Source: Thiomicrospira aerophila AL3
GTDB taxonomy: Bacteria; Pseudomonadota; Gammaproteobacteria; Thiomicrospirales; Thiomicrospiraceae
DNA length: 64,000 bases
Assembly: GCF_000227665.2 (NCBI RefSeq)
Contig: NZ_CP007030.1
Span: 1,674,001 to 1,738,000 of the forward strand
Reading direction: 5' to 3'
A model generated the notes under the pieces. The model was not told where the DNA came from and made no database searches. It saw only the letters and a program-made list of their open reading frames with translations. The stretch's first letter is position 1, and every line of letters starts with the position of its first letter. Of the stretch, positions 16,973 to 25,900 are shown piece by piece. Both the position numbers and the translations under genes were made by a program.

Positions 16973-17000
16973 CAAGGTTAAAACCATCTTAACGGATTTT

Positions 17001-20000
17001 TTATCTACGCTGTACCACGATATTGCGCAGACGCTCGGTGGCAACACCAGCACGTTTGGCGGCGGCGACACCCAACAAGGTCACTTGATTTTCATCTGAC
17101 AAGACCGCATCTTGTGGGATTTCGATAATCAAAGTGCCATCCTCCGTCATGCTGACTTCGATCTGACCGTTTTGACCGTTGTCAAACGTCACTTCCGCTT
17201 GAGTACGCTCGGTAATCACCGCATTCGCCAAGCTCGGCGCCGAAGCGTTCGCACCTTGAATATCCGAACGACTGGCACTAATGCTATTGCCACGGTCTTG
17301 AACCGTCACGAGACTATCCAGCACCAACTCATTGCCGGAAGCGGCAAAGATCGGCAAGCCTTCTAAGCTAACTTCTTCAGTACGAGGATTGGCTTCACCG
17401 AGATCCAATGTGGTGGTATTACCCACTTGCACAAAGTTGACCGGCACACGCTCACCCGCAATCACCAGGCCTGGTGGTTGTACAGCTGGCGCAGCTTGAG
17501 CCGGTGCCGGGCGCTGATCAATCACCAATCGATTTTGACCTGCTGAAGCAAGTAAGGTCACACCGGCATTGTTATTGATTCTCAATGAGGGAGCCGGACT
17601 GTTGCTATCCCCTGCGCCTTGCACCAGATTCACCTCGGTGTTGTTTTGATTATTTTGTTGATCAGCGACCTCAGAACCTGTGGTACTACCGCTCGAACCA
17701 CTTGTATCGCCTGTACCACCGGTATTAATTGACTCAAAGAAAATATCAAACTCATCTGACTCCCACTTAAAAATAGGGTAGGCCCCTTGACTGGCAAGCC
17801 AGTCATTGTCAAAGTCCCATCTAGTCGTATCAGCAACACCCACCATATTTTCTCTAGCTTGTGCTCCTTGCATTTGAGCTTGGGTCAACTCCGTTGCATT
17901 TGTTACCGTTGGATACTCGCCCTCCACATACCCACCGATAAACTCAAGCACATCTGCTGTTGAATGATAATAAATATCTTCATAAACATCTCCTTCACTA
18001 GCGGAATAGCCAATAATTCCAATGGCTGTTGCATTAGAATCAATATGTGATACAGAACCAACAGCATAAATTTCTGTAATAGTTTGATCATTTGAAGATG
18101 TGTAGCCTGCGATCAAACCTGCAGCTTCTATCCCGTCACTCCTAGATCCATGTCCTTTTACATCAGCTTGAACATAGCCAAAATTCAAAACAGAGTTACC
18201 AGACAACCTTCCAACCAAACCACCAACTTGATTACTACCATCAACCCTACCAATAAATAAATTCCTTTCATCCAGTAAAGAGTTATCTCGTAATCTTCCG
18301 ACTAAACCACCAACATATTCGCTCTCAACTGCTTTTATATCACCATCACGCACAGCGAGTTGTCGTAGTGTAATTTCGCCATTACCTCTGTTTCTCACTT
18401 CACCAGCAATACCACCGACATAACTCTGAGTGCCAAGTACTTCAATATCAAGATTTCTTATCATGACATTTTCAACTGATATATCTACAGTGGAACCACT
18501 CTCAGCCTCTATTAGACCTACTAAACCACCCACTCGTGCACCATTTGCATCTATGTCTAAATCATTGATTTCAATTCTTTTAAGGCTTATTTGAGCTGTC
18601 GCTCCAATTGAATGTTCTATAGACCCAATCAATCCACCGATATACCTGCCACTGCTTGAATCAATGCTTGAATTATTCAGTGTGATATTTTCAATCGCTA
18701 CAGACTTACCATCTGCAACTTCAACACGACCCACTAAGGTTCCTATATCATCTTCAGATGTTTGCATTGAAACATTACTAAGCGTAAGGTTTTTAATACT
18801 TCCATCCGAAACAACACCAAAAAGTCCTTGTTGTCCATCGTCTGAATTGATGGTTAAGTTGCTAAGTGTGTTATTTTTTCCATCAAAGTTTCCAGAAAAC
18901 CGAGTATAGTTATCGCCTATTGGCGTCCAGGTAACACCGTTTAGGTCGATATTATTCGACAACTCAAAATCAAACCCGCTATTAGCTACAAGATTAATGT
19001 TTTGTAGTTGTGTTGCATTTGTGATGGTATAAGCACTGCCATCGGCACCGGTTTGTTCGGCATTTGTTAAGCCACCCCAACCACTCGCAAAAAGGGTATC
19101 AAACTCGCCGATTCTGTCTTGTTTTCGGGTAACGTCAGTTAAATAGGGCAAGCCTTGCGCAACTTCGTAACCTTCTACCGCTGCTCCACGTCCTTCAAAG
19201 AAACTCCATATAAATGTATTCCATCCTGTGTAAGTTGCAGAGTCATACATATCAGCGAGAGTTTTACCAATACCCAATTCATTTGTTCCCGAATGTAATG
19301 CGTCACTGTTCCAGTAGCTATTGGTAATTGTATTGGGCGACCCGGGGCTCCAAAATCCAACCAAGCCCCCTACGTTATCAGTAGTGCCTGTCGCCACACC
19401 TGTTGCATAGCTATCAGTGATGTTAGAGTAGTGAGAGCGTCCAACCAGACCGCCAACATCATCTCGTCCATCAACATCGCCGATTGCATATGAATTGGTT
19501 ATCGAAGGATTTTGAAGATTACCCACTAAGCCACCAACGTAACGATCACCTTTGACATTACCCGTTGCATACGATTCAGTAATCATTCCGTTGCTGCTGA
19601 AACTCCTGCCGACCAAACCACCGACATTGATTCCCGTGCCCGTCACATCAACAACGGCGTAAGATCGAGAGATATTTACAGTTTCTGCTATGCCAATTAA
19701 TCCACCAACGCTTCCGCTTCCATTTACTGATCCAGAAGCAGAAGCGTTGTTTATTGTTGTGTTAATGGCTTGCCCCACAAGCGCACCGACTTGATTGCGA
19801 CCAGTCACTGCTGCACCAACCAATCCCAAATTTGAAATTGTTACGCGATCTGAAGTTGATGCACCCGCTGTAAATCCAAAAAAACCAACATTGTCAGTAG
19901 CTCGGTTAATAGTCAGGTTGGAAATCATGTGACCGAGTCCATCAAAATGGCCTGTAAACTTTGTTGTGCTATTCCCTAGCGGAGTCCAACCTTTATTGGA

Positions 20001-22613
20001 GTCCCAACCTGCGGTAAATACAGCATTAATTGAGTTGGTGAGTGTATAGCTTCCACTCCATATGCTATTGTCTTCTAATAGCCATACTAAATTTGAGAGT
20101 GAGGCAATTTCATTGTTTGTCGTAGCCTCGGCAAAACCACCTGTATAGCGATGGGTAAGATAGCCACCATAGGTCAATTCAGAGGAGAGTACCCAGCTTT
20201 GTGAATCAGTGCCAAAGTCCAAGTGTGTGAAGTTGTTAGTATCTTTCATCTGGGCAGTTGTTAAACCAGCTACACCAGTAGGAGCACCACTGCCTGCAGC
20301 ATTTGCACGACTAGAAGTCTGTGTATCCCAAAAGTTATCAGCTAAAGTTCCACCAGTGTAATTCCCAATAAATCCACCTTGATTAGAAGCTCCTCCAGTT
20401 GCTTGACCAACAGAATAGTTTCGACTGATGTCGCCTGATGAAAGCCTCCCAATAAATCCACCAACACCTTGATCCGCTGTGCCTGCTTGCGTTGCATTGC
20501 CTAGTGCGTAGCTATCGCTAACATCAGCACGCACCAGTCCACCAAAGCCACCAACTTGCCCGCGACCTGTTGATGTCGCATTGCCTGTCGCTAGGATATA
20601 TCGATAACTTCCACCCTCTGCATCACCTACAAAGCCACCTACATTACGACCAGCAGCGGTTACATCCACGGCAGCACTACTGAAGCTTATGGTCAGAGGC
20701 GTTGCAAACCCGACAAAACCACCTGCATCTGATGCACCTGTTCCTGTAGCTACAACTTTTCCTGAAACATGTGCGTTTGTGATGGTCGTGGTACCGGTGG
20801 TTTTACCAACAAAAACACCCACCCCAGTGCGACCGGTCACATCAGCATTTAGAATATTCAGGTTTTGAACCGTTGCATCATGCAGCACACCAAAAAAACC
20901 AACATTTGCGTCATTTGCTTTATCTATCGACAGATTAAAGATGGTATGACCTAAACCATCAAAATGACCCGTATAGGAGCCAACAGGTGTCCAGTTATTC
21001 GTTCCGGTTAGGGAAATATTCGTTGAAAGTGCAAAGTTACCATTTAGGTTATTTTGAAGCTGATTATTTAAATCTGCACCCTCAGCATTGGTAATAGTGG
21101 TGAAGTGAATCGCTGTGCCATCTGAACCCAACTGCGTAGTGAAGTTGGTTGGGGTTGAACCGTTATTACCATTAGCATTACCACTGGCCTGCAAGCTGAC
21201 TGGTGCGTTGATCAGGTAATAGGCTTGCTGATCATCAATTGTGCCATTGGCAGACCCTTGCCCATATTCCAGCACCAACTTTCCACCATCGCCTTGGCTG
21301 GCATCAATCGCTGAATTGATTTCGATATTGCGAATCGCATTTAGCGTCAGGGTATTACCGCTTGACCAGGTGATTTCGTCATTAACAAAGATGTCGCCAT
21401 TGCCTGAGTTTGAGCCTTCCACACTTTGAATCGTGACATTGGTCGTACCCAGGTTAGTTGAAAGCTGTGTACCGGTAATATCACCACCACTGGCCGCAAC
21501 TGTGTAATCATTCGGATCAATCAACCATTCCCCAGTTTTGCCGTTTTCGGCTTTGGTGGTGACTTGCAGGCCTGGTTGGATTTGTACATTCGCCGCAGAG
21601 GTTTCTATAAAACCACCATCGCCGGTTGTTGGCGCGCTGGCATCCAAGGTACCGCCGGCAATCACTTGACCTTGAGTCATACCACCCATCAGCATAATGC
21701 GTCCGCTGGCATCGGCTTGCAGGGTTTGCGCTTGGATAATGCCGGTGTTATTGACCACGTTGCGGTAGATGTCGTTTTGCGCTTGGGTGGTCATTATGAC
21801 AAAACCGCCATCGGCTTGAATCAGGCCGCCGTTTTGGGCTAGGGCATCAATCACGCCTTGTTCCACAGTGACGGTCATTAAACCGTCGCCAGTGAAGTCG
21901 AGCGTAACCTGGTTACCGGCGGCGAGGGCGACGTTGCCGTGGTCGGCGTGAATCTGGCCTTGGTTATTCACTTGATTGGCAATGAGTGCGACCACCCCGC
22001 CCTTGGCGCGGATGTTGCCAAGGTTTTTGATTTGGCCGTCACTTAACCCCAGGTTTTTGAAGTTGAGGGTGTTGTTTAAAAAGTCTTGGTCACTGATTTC
22101 GAGTGTTGAAGCAATTAAGCCACCAACATCGACTTGGGCGTTTTGTCCGAACAATATGCCGTTAGGGTTAATCAGATAGACGTTGCCATTGGCATTGAGG
22201 TTTCCGAGGATTTGGCTGGGGTTGGTGTCGTTAATGCGGTTGAGGGCGGCACTGTTAGAGCCGGGTTGGTGGAAGTTGACCGTTGCACCGGCACCGATAT
22301 TAAAGCTGTTCCAGTTAGTAATGAGTTTATCGGTGGTTTGATGGATATTCATCACATTACCGGATTGGTTAATCGTGGCATTACCGTGGGTGACGTTGCC
22401 ACCGGTGGGCAAGGTGCCCGGGTCAAGGGCATGCGCAACACCACCAAAACCCAACATCAGCGCGGCCACCGCGCCGACTATACCGCCTTTGCGTTTGCCC
22501 TTGCCTGGGGCGATTTCAGCGACAGCAATAAACATTTGTTTGGCATCAGACCAGACTAGACGATAGGTGTGGTTGAGCGAGGCGCGTTTGATTTTGCTGT
22601 TTGGGTGTTGCAT
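17001..22613 (-). CDS. TpsA-family filamentous haemagglutinin-like exoprotein with GLUG repeats (copy 1)
   Basis: An 1870-residue secreted beta-helix protein of the two-partner secretion type. Residues 8–40 are an extended signal-peptide region (IKRASLNHTYRLVW then KGK), cleavage is likely after AHA at 61–63, and the TPS secretion domain carries NPNGILF at 149–155. From about residue 550 to 1600 there are many GLUG-type repeats (VGGLVG/VGGFVG every 20–35 residues). A Gly/Ser/Thr linker and a conserved C-terminal domain ending IVVQRR follow. The first ~370 residues are identical to the neighbouring copy. It has its own GAGGAAC ribosome site and probably its own promoter. Surface adhesin or contact factor is the likely role. 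Confidence 0.9.
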   Translation of the reverse strand: MQHPNSKIKRASLNHTYRLVWSDAKQMFIAVAEIAPGKGKRKGGIVGAVAALMLGFGGVAHALDPGTLPTGGNVTHGNATINQSGNVMNIHQTTDKLITNWNSFNIGAGATVNFHQPGSNSAALNRINDTNPSQILGNLNANGNVYLINPNGILFGQNAQVDVGGLIASTLEISDQDFLNNTLNFKNLGLSDGQIKNLGNIRAKGGVVALIANQVNNQGQIHADHGNVALAAGNQVTLDFTGDGLMTVTVEQGVIDALAQNGGLIQADGGFVIMTTQAQNDIYRNVVNNTGIIQAQTLQADASGRIMLMGGMTQGQVIAGGTLDASAPTTGDGGFIETSAANVQIQPGLQVTTKAENGKTGEWLIDPNDYTVAASGGDITGTQLSTNLGTTNVTIQSVEGSNSGNGDIFVNDEITWSSGNTLTLNAIRNIEINSAIDASQGDGGKLVLEYGQGSANGTIDDQQAYYLINAPVSLQASGNANGNNGSTPTNFTTQLGSDGTAIHFTTITNAEGADLNNQLQNNLNGNFALSTNISLTGTNNWTPVGSYTGHFDGLGHTIFNLSIDKANDANVGFFGVLHDATVQNLNILNADVTGRTGVGVFVGKTTGTTTITNAHVSGKVVATGTGASDAGGFVGFATPLTISFSSAAVDVTAAGRNVGGFVGDAEGGSYRYILATGNATSTGRGQVGGFGGLVRADVSDSYALGNATQAGTADQGVGGFIGRLSSGDISRNYSVGQATGGASNQGGFIGNYTGGTLADNFWDTQTSSRANAAGSGAPTGVAGLTTAQMKDTNNFTHLDFGTDSQSWVLSSELTYGGYLTHRYTGGFAEATTNNEIASLSNLVWLLEDNSIWSGSYTLTNSINAVFTAGWDSNKGWTPLGNSTTKFTGHFDGLGHMISNLTINRATDNVGFFGFTAGASTSDRVTISNLGLVGAAVTGRNQVGALVGQAINTTINNASASGSVNGSGSVGGLIGIAETVNISRSYAVVDVTGTGINVGGLVGRSFSSNGMITESYATGNVKGDRYVGGLVGNLQNPSITNSYAIGDVDGRDDVGGLVGRSHYSNITDSYATGVATGTTDNVGGLVGFWSPGSPNTITNSYWNSDALHSGTNELGIGKTLADMYDSATYTGWNTFIWSFFEGRGAAVEGYEVAQGLPYLTDVTRKQDRIGEFDTLFASGWGGLTNAEQTGADGSAYTITNATQLQNINLVANSGFDFELSNNIDLNGVTWTPIGDNYTRFSGNFDGKNNTLSNLTINSDDGQQGLFGVVSDGSIKNLTLSNVSMQTSEDDIGTLVGRVEVADGKSVAIENITLNNSSIDSSSGRYIGGLIGSIEHSIGATAQISLKRIEINDLDIDANGARVGGLVGLIEAESGSTVDISVENVMIRNLDIEVLGTQSYVGGIAGEVRNRGNGEITLRQLAVRDGDIKAVESEYVGGLVGRLRDNSLLDERNLFIGRVDGSNQVGGLVGRLSGNSVLNFGYVQADVKGHGSRSDGIEAAGLIAGYTSSNDQTITEIYAVGSVSHIDSNATAIGIIGYSASEGDVYEDIYYHSTADVLEFIGGYVEGEYPTVTNATELTQAQMQGAQARENMVGVADTTRWDFDNDWLASQGAYPIFKWESDEFDIFFESINTGGTGDTSGSSGSTTGSEVADQQNNQNNTEVNLVQGAGDSNSPAPSLRINNNAGVTLLASAGQNRLVIDQRPAPAQAAPAVQPPGLVIAGERVPVNFVQVGNTTTLDLGEANPRTEEVSLEGLPIFAASGNELVLDSLVTVQDRGNSISASRSDIQGANASAPSLANAVITERTQAEVTFDNGQNGQIEVSMTEDGTLIIEIPQDAVLSDENQVTLLGVAAAKRAGVATERLRNIVVQRR
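21525..22606 (-). repeat. Near-identical 1.08 kb direct repeat, copy 1 (tpsA N-terminal module)
   Basis: Matches 27561–28642 at a constant offset of 6036 bases. Every stretch compared by eye was identical except G22584 versus A28620 near the start codon. The identity stops sharply at the codons after GEWLIDP on one side and six codons after the start on the other. Synonymous sites are also unchanged, so recent duplication or gene conversion is more likely than protein-level selection alone. Confidence 0.9.
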
Positions 22614-22646
22614 GACTTGTTCCTCATAATAGTATTTTTCAAATTA

Positions 22647-22690
22647 ATATTACAAGAAACAGTTTTAGAGTTTTCTGACATTTTCTGATA
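22647..22690 (-). promoter_or_regulatory. Candidate promoter and 10-bp direct repeats upstream of tpsA copy 1
   Basis: Two adjacent decamers on the plus strand, TTTTCTGACA (22671–22680) and TTTTCTGATA (22681–22690), lie 19 bases upstream of a −10-like TAATAT (minus strand, 22647–22652). The same arrangement is found upstream of tpsB. Ten-base phasing is typical of OmpR-family response-regulator sites. Confidence 0.5.
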
Positions 22691-22764
22691 TTTTGGCTTT
22701 TCTGCTGACTTCCGGCCTTTCAGACTATAAGCTATACAAAACAACCAACGAGCCTAACCCTGCG

Positions 22765-22896
22765 ATGCCGATACTTCCTTTAAGTTTTGTCCTACAACAC
22801 AGCCAGCACGCGCTCAACCAGCAGGACTATCCAAAAGCCAAACGCGGCTTTAACCGCCTAGCCAAACATAAAACCTTTCGTCACCAGGCCTGGTGA
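22765..22896 (+). pseudogene. Possible remnant of a TPR-type gene
   Basis: A 43-codon frame on the strand opposite to the tps genes. The peptide contains ALNQQDYPKAKRGFNRLAK, which looks like one tetratricopeptide helix pair, and then stops at a CAGGCCTG palindrome. No ribosome site is visible. It may be the debris of a longer gene lost when the tpsA pair formed, or simply a chance frame. Confidence 0.2.
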
Positions 22897-22921
22897 AGCA
22901 GGTCGAATCAGGTTGTCAAAT

Positions 22922-22944
22922 AAAAAACCGGGGTTAGACCCCGG
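22922..22944 (-). terminator. Intrinsic terminator after the second tpsA gene
   Basis: On the minus strand CCGGGGT, loop CTA, ACCCCGG forms a 7-bp GC-rich stem followed by six T. It lies 36 bases after the stop of the 22980–28649 gene and ends the tpsB–tpsA transcript. Confidence 0.85.
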
Positions 22945-22979
22945 CTAGATTAGGATTTTACACGGTTTTAAGAACGTGC

Positions 22980-25900
22980 TTAAGCTTGTCGATTCGCGGG
23001 TGAACTCTGACGAATCACCACCCCTTTGAGTTTATCGACAGTCACGCCCATGGTTTTTGCCGCCGCAATCGCAATCAGCGTGACTTGGTCACTCTCTGTC
23101 ACACTGCCTGATGGGGTTTCAACAATCAATACCCCGTCTTCGGTTAGGCTGACTCGCACCGCGCCCAAGCCACCGACTTGAACCTGAGTACTTTGCACAA
23201 TCGTTGCATTTGCTATATTGGGTATCGCTACCGTTGCGGTGTTAGCATCAGCCACTGGTGTACTGGTAATCGCGCCACCGGTATCTTCCACCGCCACTAA
23301 ACGACTCAACGACACGCTATCACCACGGCTACTAAATACCGGTAAACCACTAGCTGACGCGCCTTCACCACTATTTGTCGCTAAACTCAAGGTACTGGTA
23401 CCACCGACTTGAGTAAAATTAAAACCAATCCGCTCTCCGCCAATCACCAGCCCAGGCCCGGGCGCACCTAAACGTTGATCCACAACAAGGTTATTGCTAC
23501 TTAAACTCGCTAATAGCGTTGAACCGGCGTTTTGATTAATAGTCAAACCTGGCTCTACTGAGCCTGTGTCCGTTGTATCAGGCTGGTTTTGCGGATTATC
23601 GCGAACAGGTTCTGTAACCGTGGTGCCAGTACCCGTTCCACTTGATGTACTTCCTCCGTCGCCTCCAGGCATTGCGCCAATTACCCATACAGCTGGCCCA
23701 TAATTGCCAGGCAAATCCCACGCTAATCGAGGATAAATCTGACCCAAGCTTGTATCTTGAACTATATTCCATCCTTCAGAGCCATCTTCAAACGTAGCTA
23801 AGGATTGCAGCTCGGCCGTGGTTTTGCCATACGTCGCTTCATCCGTCATACCGCTATTTACAGTTTTATCAAAATAGCTGTTAGTGATATTGCCCTCATT
23901 AAACCCAACTAAACCACCTACATCACTGCTGCCTATTACTTTTCCTGTCGCGTAACTTTCATCAATAGATCTCTTTCTATCAAGAAAACCAACTAAGCCA
24001 CCGACTTCATTATCACCTACTACAGCTCCGTTTGCATAGCTTTGCTCGATAGTGCCAATTGCGAACCCAACAAGACCACCTACCGAATTCGAGCCAAAAA
24101 CATTACCACTTGCATAGCTTTGTTTAACACTACTGTTTAAAAATAACGCACCAACTAGACCACCACTTTTTTCACCTTTATTCGTTTCATTGCCAACATT
24201 ACTAGTAGAGTAAGATTTCTCAATTTCACTTGAGTCAGCCCGACCAACTAAACCACCGACAAATTGGTTACTAGCCGTTACATTGCCTCCAACAGAATAG
24301 CTTTGGTAAACACGACTATTTTCCAAAAGACCTACCAATCCACCGACAAATTCGTCACCTTTTACACTAACATCAATAAGTCCAACATTTTTTATAGTGG
24401 CACCATCTGTCCAACCAAACAATCCTATACCCACACCTGTGCTATTAATCTCAAGATTTGATATTGTGTGTCCATCCCCATCAAAAACACCTGAAAATTT
24501 GTTATCAAAACTGTTGCCTATTGGCGTCCAGGTAACACCGCTTAGGTCGATATTATTCGACAACTCAAAATCAAAGCCGCTATTAGCTACAAGATTAATG
24601 TTTTGTAGTTGTGTTGCATTAGTGATGGTATAAGCCCCATCACCATCCGCATCACCCCAGCCACCTGCAAACAAAATCGTCGGTGCTGCTTCTCCCCAAC
24701 GATCTTCAACTCGTGTCACATTTGTTAAATAAGCTAAACCTAAACCACCACCATACTCATACCCTTCTACTGCCGCACCTAACCCTTCTCTTGGGAAGGA
24801 CCAAATATTGCCCGTAGTGTCCCAACCTGCATCCGTGAAAGTTGAAGGTGTCAATAGCTCTTCTTGTGTTTTAGCTTCACCTGCTCCACCCGATATGTGT
24901 GTGTTACCTTGGCTATACCAAAAGCTGTTGTTGATATTATTCGTACCTTCATTGACACCAATCAGCCCACCTAAGATATTGCTACCTGCACCACTAACTG
25001 AACCTGTAGAGAAAGTATTTGTTACTATTGCACCATCGTTTACTTTTCCTATAAGGCCGCCAACTCCTGTATTAGAGCGACCATTCACATCACCCATCGC
25101 GTAACTATCTGATACCGTGCCGTTAGCCAAGAATCCAATCAATCCACCTGCTGTGCTTGCACCTGTACTTTGACCATTATTAGCGGCAACTTCTCCCATG
25201 GCATAACTAAGTTCAACATTATTTGCTCCATACTCTACTACACCGATTAGGCCACCATGAAACCTATCATTATCTGTTCCAGAAGCTCCGATAGTATCTC
25301 CTGTCGCAAAGCTCTGAGAAACTGAAGAGCCATTTATAAGCCATCCTACTAGTCCACCTACACGATTGATCCCTGTGACATTACCTGTAGCATGGCTTTG
25401 CTCAATTACAGAATCCCAGCCAGATAAGCCGACCAAACCGCCGACATTTGCACCATTTGCTGTCACATCACCAGTCGCATAACTTTCACTAATCTGACCA
25501 CCCATCTTATTTGTACCAACAAGCGTACCGACAAGCCCACCTATATTAGATGCTGCTGTACTAGCATCAAGACCGCCAAAAACATCGCCCGTCGCATAGG
25601 AATTTATAATCTTACCAACTTTATCGCCACCAACTTCTTTACTACCAACCAAACCACCGACATTTTCATTACCTCTAACAGTGCCGGTTGCGTAACTATT
25701 GCTGATTTCCGCGTCTTCACTCTTCCCAACCAAGCCACCAACATCGGCTGTACCCTCAACATCAATGGATGCGACAGAGTCTATTAAATCTGCATTCACG
25801 ACACTACCGAATAGGCCTCCTACGGAGTTAGTACCGGTCACACTGCCCGCCTGCCCAACAACACCTTCAATCGTATCACTGGCATTGGTTAGCCTTCCGA

